In this document: in pieces, positions 22,378 through 34,359 of the stretch | Numbering within the stretch: position 1 is the stretch's first letter | Layout of the letters: every line of letters starts with the position of its first letter | Assembly (NCBI GenBank): GCA_933822405.4 | Contig: CAKOGP040000191.1 | Coordinates: 1 to 64,000 of the forward strand | DNA from: Cylindrotheca closterium | Lineage: Eukaryota; Bacillariophyta; Bacillariophyceae; Bacillariales; Bacillariaceae | Length of the DNA: 64,000 nucleotides | Direction: 5' to 3' | Notes under the pieces: generated by a model | Database searches by the model: none | Told to the model about the DNA's origin: nothing | What the model saw: the letters and a program-made list of their open reading frames with translations, nothing else | Program-made: the position numbers and the translations under genes

Positions 22378-25300
22378 ATGATACAGTGGAAACAACGCTT
22401 GTATGCGTTTCTACTGAGACGAATTCTGGGACCTTTCCTAGATTCCGAGTCGTATCAGAAACTCCACGACTCTATTGATGTTTCCTTTCAAGAAGGAAAG
22501 TTTGTGCTAAAGGATATTGGTCTCAATGCAGACTACTTGACAGAAAAGTTGATACAGTCCAAATGTCCCGGATTGTCGATTGTGAATGCCAAGGTGGATC
22601 GTTTGGAAATTAGTCTCATGTTGAAGGAAACTTCCACATTACAGGGTGACGATAATAATGACTCTTCTGCACCCGCTACCAGAAATAGTAGCTTTGCGTG
22701 GAGGGCCATGAAATTTGGAACATCATCCACAGATGTTCCGGCGGTTGCCTTGTTTGCGGCAATTGAAATTGATGGAATCACAATGGAAGTAGAAGCCAGC
22801 AGCGACCATCGGCATCCCACACGGTCACGGCAGGCTCCACTCCCCACCACCACCCCTGCCAAAACATCATCATCGTCGGAAGCAGAAACAAAAGCAGAAC
22901 CATCATCCAAAGGCTTAATTGGATCCTACGTTGATGCAGCACTTGCCTCGCTGCAGCTAACGCTAAAAGTCACGAAGACCCAAGTGATACTCCGCCAGAA
23001 ACCAACCGGAACGGAAGAATTCCAACCATGGGTATCCTTTGGGCTGTCGTCGATTAGCTATCAAGACGTTGACGTTTCTCGGAACCCTTCGGAAACCAAA
23101 ACAATCTTTAAAAAGGTGGTGGATGTCTCCGAAATTACCGTCCAGGCGGGAGAACGAAAAGTGGGTGTGGGCAGCGTGGTGACCCACCCGCAGTCGACCG
23201 TGGCTCTGGCCAAGGGGTCGGGACAAGTGCAACTGCGAGTATTTGAGAGTACAATGAATGACGGATCGACGACAAATATACAACGAGATGTAGAAGTCAA
23301 TCTGAATCATCAATTGCACCTATCTGTGGATATTTTTTCCATTCAGCAAATCAAGTCGGTCCTGAATGCTGTTGCTCAAGCGTCCGATCCGGTCCATGAC
23401 GATGATTATTCCAAAGAGCCAATCGAGATCAACATGACCTCACTGGCTGGGAGTCCACTGAATAATAATTCCACGGATCGAGAGGATATTCAAGCGCTCA
23501 GTGTGATTATGAAACAGTATCGAGAAGCCTATCATTTGGCGGAAAATAAGCAACTGAAGGGCGGCGTCTTGATTCCTACTAGCGCTTACAGAGATGATGG
23601 TGATGTCATGGTGGAAGAAGATCCCGAGGGTGATGGATCCTTTGATTTGTTTTTCGATGCCAACGATCAGAGTTTCTACAATGCCGCGTCTGTTCTGGCA
23701 GAGAGCCAAAGGATACAAGAAGAGTCAATTCACAAGGATGGAGAGAGTAGTGGTGATGTAGTCAGCACCAAAGTTCGGTTTCATTTGCAAAGAGCTGGGG
23801 TTAAAATTGTCTTTCGCGAATCATCAGGTGGAAGGAGGAGTTTGGCCATGTGTGATGAATACGTCCTCTTGACCATGGAGGATTTGAATATTTTGTACCG
23901 CAAGTCAAGTACATCGTCTGAATCGACTGTCAGTATTGCGCATCTAGTTATTGAAGATGCCCAACTGGATCGAAGCAAGAGACCCATAGGAAGTGTTTCG
24001 ATCGGTGGTGGGCCAATTGTCGAGGGTGTTTTGGATATTGACACTCTCGTTGGATTCAATTCGGTAAGTATGAGTGTTGGACAGCACGTAGATCCGTTCC
24101 AGACATAACGATTCCTTTCTCACCCCACTTCTCTTGCAATTATTGTTATAGTCTGACGATGAAGGCGAAATTGATCAAGTTTTATTTGAAGCTCCTTGCA
24201 TCAGTGTATCAGTCAAGAAAGATATCAATACAAATGAAGATACTCCGGATTCGGTCGTTTGTGAAGCTTCATTTTTGCCCTTGGAAGTTTGCATCCGACA
24301 ACGAACATTAGCCAACATATCCAATTTTGCAAACCAAGTTGGTGATTCCACTCCCAAAGCCTCCAGCAAACATGCGACGAAATCAGAGAAAACGAAGCAA
24401 CAGATGGTATTTGCACAATTTAGTTGTCCGTCCATCACTGTTGGCATTCCTTTGAGTCGCGGGGTGCCCACAGCCCAATTATTTCATCGTCACCAGACGG
24501 TGTTGCAAAATGCCCCAAAGAAGGGGACGTGGCTGGGATTTCTGATGCTCAACAATTCATTCGAATGGAATGCATTTCCAAAAGAGAACCATCCTGACAT
24601 TATGGTAGAAACTGGAACATACATGGCTCATCATATGCTCATGTTTGTTCAGTCGCCAGTAGGAGATGTAGTTGATGTGGATGCTGCCATACGAAGGGCT
24701 GATATATTTGTAGCGAATGGACGGGTGGAGGTAAATCCTGTCACACCCATAACGATCGAGGTGAAGCGAAATCACGATGACGCTGGAAGGGATTCTTTTC
24801 CTTTGGTGCCATCGATTTCATCATTCAAAGCGAGACAAGAAGATGACGACGAAGACCTCAAGATTGATAAGCTCTTGTTCTCCAAAATGGGAGATGTCCA
24901 CGCGGACTCCCGAAAGGAGCTTCGTGGATCGGATCCGCAATTTGGAATGGCTTCAGAATCAGAGAAAGCAGATACTGTTGTTTCGGTCAGCATACCTGAA
25001 ATTGCCATCGAGGCTACAAAATCAGAAATGGAGACTGTTTTGAAGGTGCTGGAAGCATTGAAACCAGTGGATGAACCAAATGCTGGCACCAAAACGGACA
25101 GGCTAGACGAGCCAGCTGTCGCATCGTCTTCATCAAGGACTTGTATCGCTCTGAATGTATCAAAGACGACTGTTGTTCTGAAAGAAGATGTGAAAGAAAC
25201 TGGTGGCAACGAAGACGCCTTTTCGTTGTTGGTTGCTCTTGACACATTCAAAATCCATGCTCTGAAGCAGGGCTCGTCAACGCAACATGTCCGTGTCTTG

Positions 25301-28300
25301 GCGCATGATCCATGCGTCTACGAAGGTAAGCATTGATTGCCAAACACAAGGACAAAAGTCAAAACTAACGAGTCCTACTTCAGTTTATCATAAACCTACA
25401 GAACACATGGAGCAACAAAGCGTGGACGAAGATGGGTTGTCTCGAATAGAGTACTTTCGACGGCGGCTGAATTTGTATTCTAGCCGTTTCACTGCACCCA
25501 TCCTATTCAGATCCCAAATGTTTTCTCCAATGTCACGGGAAAGCCCTTCCATCCTTCTTGATTACATTGACACAACTGTGGAAAAGTCCTCGAGAAGCAG
25601 TAGAAGTGAAGGCAAACGAGTGCATTTTACCTTGTACCATTTAACGCATCGATTCAATGTGGATTCCAAATGGACCGAGCGATTGGCTGATGTTTTGCCC
25701 AGCAGGACTTCCAACAAAGAAGAATCCGATGGCCTCACTACCATAGAAACCCGAAAGGAGAAGAGGGAAATTACAAAGGTCTACATTTCGCTTGCTGATG
25801 TCAATTTTGATTACACACCGCCAGACTACTTCGAGACATCATCTCGCACGATTCTTAGACTCGGTGATTTTCGCTTCTCGAGTAATATCATTACTCCAAT
25901 GACGAAGACACAGGCGTACAGTATCTCGCTTGGAGATGTCTCTTTCCATGTCTTGGACCAGAAGTATCCTCATGACAGAGAAAATAGTTCACTTTGTCGT
26001 GCAAATCTTGTGTGGAGATCGGCTTCTACCACAGTCTCGAGCCCACCGACTTCTGTTTTGCCGCCAACAGCAGAAACATTACTCCGCGAGCTCGGATTTG
26101 TGAAGGTCGTCTCCTTGGATACAGTTGATGCTGTTATTCTTACGAGAGAAAAGGCAAATAAAGCAGCCTATGAACCAAAAACGCTTACTTGCTTGACGTT
26201 TGGTACTCTATCCATGAGTGCATGCAAGGATTCTTTCAGTTGTTTCGCAACGAGCATGGGGGAACTTAATGCCAAACTAACAGCCCTTACGGATGAAGAT
26301 ATCGATACTCTGCGAGAGGAAACGGATTCTGAAGAAGTCGCAAGTGAAAAGGGCCCAGTTACAAGTGAAGTCACTGAGGTCCCTAAGACTTTTGTCGGGC
26401 CCACTGGTGTTGCAGGCAACGCCCAAAAACAGAAGCCACGAGCACAATTTTTGGACGGATATGATTGGACCACAGTCGATCATGATCCATTGCCAGAACT
26501 GCCAATCCCGGAAGGCTATGAGCAGGTAGCGGGGTGGTATGGCGCTTTTCGAGAGGGGCAAGATTCACCAATTAGGAATGGAACGACTCCGCGAATAATA
26601 CAACAGCACTTTCCACTGCATGCGGTATCAGACCCATTGTCTGATGGTGACTTGGGTGCTTCGAAACATGCTGGGGATGATGCGAATGTTAAGCTCAAGT
26701 CGCGATTGATTATTCATCAACTTTCGGTTAAGCTTCGCTTCTTCGACGGATACGATTGGCCTTCAAGAATGAGTGCTGAGCAGAGAAAAGCAGCCGGTCG
26801 TCAAGGCTCATCCTTTGTTATCGAAACACTACCTGAAAGTGAACGTCTTGCGCTAAAGGAACAGCAAAAGAAGGAAGCTAAAGCTAAAAAGAGTACAAAA
26901 GCACAGCTGCTGAGTAACCTGTTGGGTCCAGCAGAAGAGACTACTTCAACTTTTTACGCTGCACCCTTACCTGAAGAAAAAGCGGCAGCGATCGAAGCAA
27001 TGGAGAAGGTTCGGCGGTTTTCCCGGAAACCCCATCTTTTCTTTCAATTGTCTGCGAATGGGGTGACTCTGCGGATAGATTCCCTCGAAAATGATCCTTC
27101 CCACCGATTGGTCAGCATTATGGCCCTTTCTGTTGCCGATTTATTCATTGCGGAAACAGCGAGCGGACCATCTCCTATCAAGATGCTTGGAGAATGGGTG
27201 AACGACAGTGAACATCCACATGATACTCGATACGGCACTCTCATGATGAAGGTAAGCGCACCAAGTTTTCACATGTTTCTTTTCTTTCCTAGCTTTATAC
27301 TGACACTATCTTTTTCCTCAATGCCAGATGGTAACTTGGCATCCTAAAACCAGAGTTACAGAAGAGAATGAAGTGGCTAGTGACGAATGCGAAATGACAA
27401 TCCAAATCCTACCTATGCGTTGCATCCTGGATCAACGCGCCATTAACTTTATCAAGGCATTTTTCCATAACGAAGAGAAGGAGGGGAATGATTCCGAGAA
27501 ATGGAATGCAGGCTTACATTACTTGCCTCCGCCACTCTTCCGAATTGCCCGAGTAAAGCCGTGGAAACTGAAGGTTGACTATTTGCCACAGGTAAGAAAT
27601 GGATCGTGGTTAGTTACTTTTAGCGTTGAAGTTTCTGTTCTAAACAATTTTGTCCCATGTTCATTACAGAAATTGGATGTTGATGCGCTGCGAGAAGGTA
27701 GCTTTGTGGAGCTTGTGAATATTAGCCCGATTGATGGAATGGTCATTACACTGAGTCTTGCCAAGGTGGAGAATCTGGATGGTTTTGGTGCAGTTGGCGG
27801 CGGACTGGCTGGAAAGTGGATCCAAGAAATTGTGGCCACCCAGTTGCACAAGTTTTTAGCCAATGCCCGACCATTTGAACCCTTTTCCAATGTTGGTCAA
27901 GGAGTTGGAGACCTGATTGTGTTGCCATATGAAGCCTTTCGGAATGGAGAAGATATTCGACGAGCCTTGAGTTCTGGGATCAAGTCCTTGGCGGAAACCT
28001 TTGCCTTTGAGACTCTGACGACGACATCCCGTTTGACACAGTATGCTGCCAACCGGATGGCAGGTACCGTCCGAGGAAGACGACGAGTCAATGTCGCATC
28101 CAACCCCCTACCCTCGCGTCCTAGCCATGCTCCTAGGGGTGTCAGTGATGTCACAGGACACGCCATGGAGAGCCTTGCCCGTGGATTCCAAGCTGCCAAC
28201 TACAAGGTAATCATTGTGCCCTACCGCGAATACGTCCGCAATGGAGCCACGGGTGCCGCCACGAGTGTCATCAAGGGCGTCCCTGTCCTGCTAGTAGCTC

Positions 28301-28422
28301 CACTGACCGGTGCCACGGAAGCCCTATCGTACACTTTATTGGGAGCTCGCAATGCATTGCGACCCGACATTCGCAAAGAAGAGGAAGCCATTCGCCATGG
28401 AATCACTGGCTATGACATGTGA
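22378..28422 (+). CDS. ATG2: autophagy-related lipid transfer protein ATG2
   Basis: Five exons: 22378-24063, 24152-25325, 25384-27251, 27328-27591 and 27670-28422. All junctions are GT-AG and keep frame, giving 1,914 residues, a normal ATG2 length. The N-terminal chorein region begins MIQWKQRLYAFLLRRILGPF and contains a GLNADYL segment like other bridge-type lipid transporters. The C-terminus is the ATG2 C-domain: VPYREYVRNG, ATSVIKGVPVLLVAPLTGATEAL, then LLGARNALRPDIRKEEEA. ATG2 forms a hydrophobic tunnel that moves phospholipid from the ER to the growing phagophore with ATG9 and ATG18. Several FDGYDWP/FLDGYDWTTVD repeats (about 1260 and 1360) are present. VPS13 is the alternative, but the length and C-terminus favour ATG2. 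The fourth intron (27592-27669) is 78 nt, in frame and stop-free. Confidence 0.88.
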
Positions 28423-28580
28423 TCATCATATTTACCTTGATAGAAGCTAGCTATAGACTACTACACCGCAATGAACACAAGCTAATACATTCATAAGACG
28501 CAGCTAACAAGATAGAACAATGTAGATCCGTTAACTGCTAGCCTGTAGTTACGTGATTACACTTATTATATTTAAGGTAT

Positions 28581-29420
28581 TCATTCCAGACTCATTTTGG
28601 CCGCCTTTAGTACCTTGGCAGCATCCTTATCAGCTGATTTTCCCTTGACTTTTTTGGCCCACTTGAGTAGTCCATTGAGTTCTTTTTCTGTTTCGGTCCC
28701 CGTCCCCTCAGCCTTGATGAGTTGCTTCGTTTGTTCCTCGATGGCTTTGATCAAAAGTTCTTGCAACTCATCCGAAGACTTCTTGGCCAAATTGGAAAAG
28801 CTTGGAGCTTGGTCCTTGTCTCTCAGGTCCACTATTCGACCAACTTCGTCCCCGGATGACTGAATGTATACCCCTGGAAAGCCATCCAAAGCATCGCATT
28901 GGTCTGGTGGGTTCTCTGGCAAACTTTCGGGACTGGGCCATTGGATGGCATACCACCATCTTACCAATAGTCTTTGAATCAAGAGTCCCTTGTCACATTC
29001 GCTTCCATAGAGAGCCGCCGAAGGAGATTGATACTTGGAGCTAGATGTAGTAGTCTTGGTGCTAGCTGTAGTAGTTTTTGCCTTCTTCTTGGCTGGTGCT
29101 TTCTTTTTCTTGGCAGGTGCCTTCTTCTTCGGTGAAGGCTTTCCTTTCAGGGCGAAAAGAGGGACATCATCATCTTCACTCGAGTCGTCATCATCGTCCC
29201 CTCCCTCTTCTTCTTCTTCCATCTCCTCCTCCTCTTCTTCTTCATAGTCATCGTCCTCGGCATAGCTGACTGCTTCGGTAGAGGCACGACGTTTGCGAGA
29301 GGACCTGTCATCAGTCTCTTCGTCGTCCTCATCGGCGTCATCGGAATTATTTTTCTTGTCCTTTTTGCTAAAATTCTGCAGGGGAACATCCTCAGAGGAG
29401 TCACTTTCTTGATCTGACAT
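28581..29420 (-). CDS. charged nuclear-type protein of unknown function
   Basis: An intronless 279-residue protein, convergent with ATG2 (158 bases between stops). The first 85 residues are very acidic, with Ser-Asp-Asp/Glu runs typical of casein kinase 2 targets and chromatin or nucleolar proteins. Next comes a Lys/Pro/Ala-rich block (about 90-120, KKKAPAKKKKAPAKKKAK) that resembles histone H1 tails and nuclear localisation signals. The C-terminal half is folded: LLIQRLLVRWWYAIQWPSPE, FPGVYIQSSGDEVGRIVDLR and a final helical region. I do not recognise that domain; the WYAIQWP and GRIVDLRD strands loosely recall a PWWP-like or tudor-like barrel, but this is weak. DNA or histone binding is a guess. 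Confidence 0.6.
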   Translation of the reverse strand: MSDQESDSSEDVPLQNFSKKDKKNNSDDADEDDEETDDRSSRKRRASTEAVSYAEDDDYEEEEEEEMEEEEEGGDDDDDSSEDDDVPLFALKGKPSPKKKAPAKKKKAPAKKKAKTTTASTKTTTSSSKYQSPSAALYGSECDKGLLIQRLLVRWWYAIQWPSPESLPENPPDQCDALDGFPGVYIQSSGDEVGRIVDLRDKDQAPSFSNLAKKSSDELQELLIKAIEEQTKQLIKAEGTGTETEKELNGLLKWAKKVKGKSADKDAAKVLKAAKMSLE

Positions 29421-29872
29421 GTTTGATGTTTTGAGTGTGTATTTAAGGAAAGTCTGGACTTTTGCTTGTTACGACGCTGTGTTTTGATATATGATCTTCC
29501 CACAAAAGGAGCCGTCAAAAAGTGCGACGCGATGAGGTTTGGTTTTGTTGATTGGCACTGTGGCTGTCGGAAAAAATGCTGTGGTTGTGAAGAGAAGCTA
29601 CGATACATTCCTACCAGGTTCTACGCTTATTCTCCTTTTTATACAGGCGGCGAAACCGTTATTCTGATATTCGGAATATGGTCTTGCAATGACATCATAT
29701 TGCCTGTCCTTCGATCGACAAAAATGAACATACTTAGTCTTTTCTGATGATTCATTCATTCATCATGCCTCACATCTCAGATATCATTTCGATCATCGAT
29801 GCACAATCATCAGGCCATCCTTTTGTTTGCGGTTTGAATTGGTGAAAGAAATACAATAACCACCATTACATT
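29421..29872. other. divergent promoter region, no gene seen
   Basis: 452 bases between two divergent genes. A 93-codon frame (29466-29747) rich in Cys and aromatic residues is present but looks accidental. A CATTCATTCAT run occurs near 29752-29765. Confidence 0.4.
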
Positions 29873-30790
29873 ATGAGCAAGAAAATCCCTCAATCACTGA
29901 TTCGTCTCCATGAGCAGTCATGCAAACCAAGGTTCCTGATGGCATCATCCATCCAGTCCAACATTCTTGGTTCGTCGCAAAAAGAATCTGGAACGACGTC
30001 ATCATCGTCACTACCACCAGTCCTACGATTCTACTCTTCCACATCCGCTATAGGGGCGCCGTCCTCGTCCAATGATAACAGCAGCAACAAGGATGATGAT
30101 TGGGCTCTACTATATGAGCGAGATTCCGAACGCAACAAACTTCCACAAGCAGCACTTGCCTTTTCCATTCTAAACTCGAGCTATTGGATGTGGTACACCG
30201 TCGACTTTATTCCTACCATTAATAATTCTCCCATTGACGATTTGTATGTGAACCCCATGATTGGAATTGGCGGAGTGACTTTGGGGCTCTTGATCAATCT
30301 AGTGACGGGACTTTATCCCTTTTCGCTCGTGTCCAAATTGGGGTATGCTCCCAAAGACCAACAATTGCATGTTTGGAAGCATGACTTGTTTCCCTTGATC
30401 AAGCAAGCCAAAGAACCGAAAATTTACTCTTTGGGAACTCTAAAGTTCCATACTGCCTCGAATGATACACAAGACTTGTTGAAGGACTCTTCCACATATA
30501 CTGGCCATTTGGGATTACAAGCCAATGACGAACGATTGCCCATGTTGATGGAAGTACGAGAAAAGGGTGAATTGAAGGACCCACAATTATTGCTCCAAGC
30601 CATGTTGTTGGATCCTAAAGCCATGATTTATGGTCAAGAAGATATGGGTCGAAGTCGCTACCGAGCAGATCGAAAACAGAAGCAGCCCAAAAAGAAGAAG
30701 CAAGAAGAATCGCCAACTGAAACAGCAAAATCCAGTGCCGAGCCCATCAATATCAAACCGAGATATGCCAAAAAGAATAAGAAGCGATAA
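29873..30790 (+). CDS. TMEM223-like mitochondrial inner membrane protein
   Basis: An intronless 305-residue protein. The N-terminal 60 residues are rich in Ser, Arg and Lys with almost no acidic residues (RLHEQSCKPRF, VLRFYSSTSAI), as in a mitochondrial presequence. Then comes ALLYERDSERNKLPQAALAFSILNSSYWMWY, like the conserved LLYE-x-D...F start of TMEM223/TMEM186-type proteins, with the first membrane span. The second span is MIGIGGVTLGLLINLVTGLYPFSLV. The matrix-side region contains strands (EPKIYSLGTLKFHT, YTGHLGLQ) and the basic C-terminus ends KKNKKR. TMEM223 is a cytochrome c oxidase assembly factor in animals. The assignment is from topology and the short motif only. Confidence 0.5.
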   Translation: MSKKIPQSLIRLHEQSCKPRFLMASSIQSNILGSSQKESGTTSSSSLPPVLRFYSSTSAIGAPSSSNDNSSNKDDDWALLYERDSERNKLPQAALAFSILNSSYWMWYTVDFIPTINNSPIDDLYVNPMIGIGGVTLGLLINLVTGLYPFSLVSKLGYAPKDQQLHVWKHDLFPLIKQAKEPKIYSLGTLKFHTASNDTQDLLKDSSTYTGHLGLQANDERLPMLMEVREKGELKDPQLLLQAMLLDPKAMIYGQEDMGRSRYRADRKQKQPKKKKQEESPTETAKSSAEPINIKPRYAKKNKKR

Positions 30791-30903
30791 TGAAAATGTA
30801 CATATTGATTGTAAGGTGCTACTCCTACTCGACCAATCCAATCCAATCTGCTGGCATCGCAGTAGCAACAAAAAGTGAAAAATTGACCGAATGAATCCAA
30901 TTC

Positions 30904-31710
30904 NNNNNNNNNNNNNNNNNNNNNNNNNNNNNNNNNNNNNNNNNNNNNNNNNNNNNNNNNNNNNNNNNNNNNNNNNNNNNNNNNNNNNNNNNNNNNNNNN
31001 NNNNNNNNNNNNNNNNNNNNNNNNNNNNNNNNNNNNNNNNNNNNNNNNNNNNNNNNNNNNNNNNNNNNNNNNNNNNNNNNNNNNNNNNNNNNNNNNNNNN
31101 NNNNNNNNNNNNNNNNNNNNNNNNNNNNNNNNNNNNNNNNNNNNNNNNNNNNNNNNNNNNNNNNNNNNNNNNNNNNNNNNNNNNNNNNNNNNNNNNNNNN
31201 NNNNNNNNNNNNNNNNNNNNNNNNNNNNNNNNNNNNNNNNNNNNNNNNNNNNNNNNNNNNNNNNNNNNNNNNNNNNNNNNNNNNNNNNNNNNNNNNNNNN
31301 NNNNNNNNNNNNNNNNNNNNNNNNNNNNNNNNNNNNNNNNNNNNNNNNNNNNNNNNNNNNNNNNNNNNNNNNNNNNNNNNNNNNNNNNNNNNNNNNNNNN
31401 NNNNNNNNNNNNNNNNNNNNNNNNNNNNNNNNNNNNNNNNNNNNNNNNNNNNNNNNNNNNNNNNNNNNNNNNNNNNNNNNNNNNNNNNNNNNNNNNNNNN
31501 NNNNNNNNNNNNNNNNNNNNNNNNNNNNNNNNNNNNNNNNNNNNNNNNNNNNNNNNNNNNNNNNNNNNNNNNNNNNNNNNNNNNNNNNNNNNNNNNNNNN
31601 NNNNNNNNNNNNNNNNNNNNNNNNNNNNNNNNNNNNNNNNNNNNNNNNNNNNNNNNNNNNNNNNNNNNNNNNNNNNNNNNNNNNNNNNNNNNNNNNNNNN
31701 NNNNNNNNNN
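30904..31710. other. assembly gap (807 N)
   Basis: A run of 807 unknown bases between the TMEM223-like gene and the CENP-C gene. Flanks on both sides look intergenic, with no clear splice or coding context entering the gap. A small gene could be hidden. Any reading frame drawn through it is meaningless. Confidence 0.99.
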
Positions 31711-32042
31711 GTAGTCAAAAGACGTAGAAATAATCGAATCGCTGGACCACCAAGAACTGAGCGATCCATCATGCATGAGATCACTCACTCACTCACACAG
31801 TGAAACCCAACACAAGTTGTGACTACTTCAAGACGCTTGCTGATGCAATAGTATACAGCAACAACGCATAGAAAACAACATCATCTTTTCGTCTTTTGGT
31901 CTATGGAGAGATCTAAAAAGATCTTGGCATTCACTTAACAATTACTGTCCTCTCAAAGTGACTGACTCTTTGAACGAGTAAAACATAGTCAAGTCAAACA
32001 CAACACCTACACACAACCGTAATTACGTAATTACAGTTCACA
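31711..32042. promoter_or_regulatory. presumed CENP-C promoter and 5' leader
   Basis: 332 bases between the gap and the CENP-C start. It holds a TCACTCACTCACTCACACA run (about 31781-31799) and a short GTAATTACGTAATTAC palindrome just before the ATG (about 32020-32035). No gene is seen. Confidence 0.35.
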
Positions 32043-34359
32043 ATGCCTCGCAATCGACAAAACCTTCCCACAAAGTTTAATAAAAAGGCCAGCGAAGATG
32101 GAGGAGAGAATGCCTCCCGAAAAGCGAGGAGCCTAACGAAAGGCGGTGGAAAAAAGTTAGGAACACGAAGTGGGGCTCAGTTTCACTCCAAGAAAGTTGC
32201 CATTGGTGAAGATGGTGTTGAGATTATGGAAACCTTCTTCAAGGCTCAAGATGAACAAATGATACAGACGGAAAACTCTTCCGTTTCGAGACCGGCAGCT
32301 GGTGAAGGAGGAAGAGCAGCCTTGAAAAGTGGAATCAACATGCAAAATCGCCACAAACCCAAGACTCCCAAAAAAGTGCGCATGTCCGTAGGAGGTGATG
32401 ATGACGGTGATGAAACTAGCGTAGACTCGGAAGAGAAGAAAATGCCGGCACGAAAACAACCAGTGGAAAAGGACACCAATCTCGACAAGGATGTGGCGAC
32501 AAAGTTGACTGAAGTATATGTTGCCAAACTCCAAACCACTGTGACAAGTCCTTCCGAACTGAGCAAGGTTTCGACGGCTCCTCCGACCCCTTTTGAAGAA
32601 CAAGAGACGGCTCGATTTGCAAAGGATGACCAAGAAGGCGACGACGACGAACAGGTGGATACGGATGCTCCTCGTGCGGATGATGAGTTGTTAACACAAC
32701 CTGGTACCCATGAAGACGACGATGATGATGAGGATGAGGATGTTGTTCTTGCTCAAGCGTCCGATGATGTTGGTGATAAAAAGCAACCCGCGTTGATGGA
32801 ACGAGCAGAGAGTCCGGAACCAACCTTCCCTCCCATGGGCTTGGATGATCTTGGTCCTCCAGAACACTCCGATAATGATGAAAATTCCTTCGGTTTGGAG
32901 CCTCCAGATCATTCCGATGACGAAGCTGATGCACAAGACGGCGGCAAAGAACAACAACAACACGATGATGGCGATAAGGACCAACAATCCGAAGACAGCT
33001 CCGACAATGAATCATCCGAAAAGCCAGAGTCAAAGCAGCCAGAGCCTGCTCCAGCAGCTGCTGCCACTTCGGATTCCAGTAACGCAGATAGTGATGATTC
33101 GGACAAGGAAGGCACTGGCTTCAATATGGTACACGATCCTGAAACACCGTCCAGTGTTCGAAAGCAACGAGCAAAGGAAGAGAAAGCTGCATTAAAGCGA
33201 AAGAAAAAGAAGAAGCGACGAGGTAGTGATACTTCCGATTCAGATGATGGTGATGACACCAACGACGAATCGACGTTACAGACCCCCGCCAAAAAGCAAA
33301 CCAAAAAGAAAAAGAAGAAGCGCCATGTTGCTTTCTCACCAAAGGGTATGCCAGTTGGCAATCGTACCTACAAAAGGAAGCCTCTCGATGACTTTGCAGT
33401 GGATCTTTCAGACGACGAATATGATGGGGTTCGGCGATCGAGACGGGCACGGTGCAAACCGCTTGATTTTTGGAGAAACGAACGATTGGAATATGGAGCC
33501 AACAACGCAACTGGGATCATGGGAGAAATTATGGGGGATATGCCAGTTGTGGTCAACGTCATTAAAGCGGAAGATACTCCGTACAAGAAGCGAAAGCCGG
33601 CCAAACAGCAGAAGAAGAGTAATGCCAAGAAGAAGAAAACAAAAGGTTCTGGTGGTGACGACGAGGAGGAAGTGAAGCCGTTTAACTTGAACAAACTAAA
33701 GAAGAAATACAAGGTGATTGAAGGGGATGTGGCCAATCTTTGGGACGAAATGATCGATGATCCTTCCGATATGAGTAAGTCTTTCATGTGGTAGTAGTAT
33801 ACCGGTATGCTTCTTTCGGTGGTTGAAGACGACAGATTCCTCACAATGAATCCTTTCTTGTTTCTTCATTCTTGATTGTTGATTGCTGATTGTAACCACT
33901 ACAGAGGTGATTGCCTATGCCGATAATTTGGAGCCCAGCGATCTCCCATTGTCCAAGCAAAGGGACGAAAAGGATGGTTTTGGGGTCGGTCAAGCCGCCC
34001 AAGCGTTCAATATTCCAAACGACGACAATGACGCCTATGTTGGGTACATTATGGGAAATCTAAAATTGCCACCAAAGGCAATCAAGGATGCCGAATCTGT
34101 TGGGCCTTGTTCCCAAACATTTACGGTCTGTGGTTGCCAACCAAAAGCACTGGAAATTGCCTACGGGGATCCTGACTTGCCAGAGGGCATACTGGATCCC
34201 GACTCTGCTCAGAGGTTCTACCTGAGTCCAGGTGATATGTTTCGAGTACCACCCGGAAACTGCTACCGACTTCAAAATCGTTCCAAGACCACGGATGCCT
34301 TTTTGACGTGGACCATTATCCGGCCCCGAAATATCGCGAATGATGAAGACTCGGAATGA
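32043..34359 (+). CDS. CENPC: centromere protein CENP-C/Mif2
   Basis: Exons 32043-33774 and 33905-34359 join in phase 1 (intron with GTAAGT donor and CTACAG acceptor), giving 728 residues. The CENP-C motif lies at about residues 460-485: RRSRRARCKPLDFWRNERLEY, the Arg-rich plus Trp-containing signature that binds the CENP-A nucleosome C-terminal tail and acidic patch. The C-terminus (about 620-720) is the Mif2/CENP-C cupin dimerisation domain, with YLSPGDMFRVPPGNCYRLQN as the diagnostic turn. The region between residues 1 and 450 is acidic and disordered, with Asp/Glu/Ser tracts and two basic clusters (KKKKKRRGSD and KKKKKKRHVAF). The protein links centromeric chromatin to the outer kinetochore. 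It is highly diverged except for motif and cupin, as in other eukaryotes. Confidence 0.93.

Noticed and set aside
30658..31788. Long frames on both strands through 30.9-31.7 kb
   Set aside because: They are made of N, so the translations carry no information.
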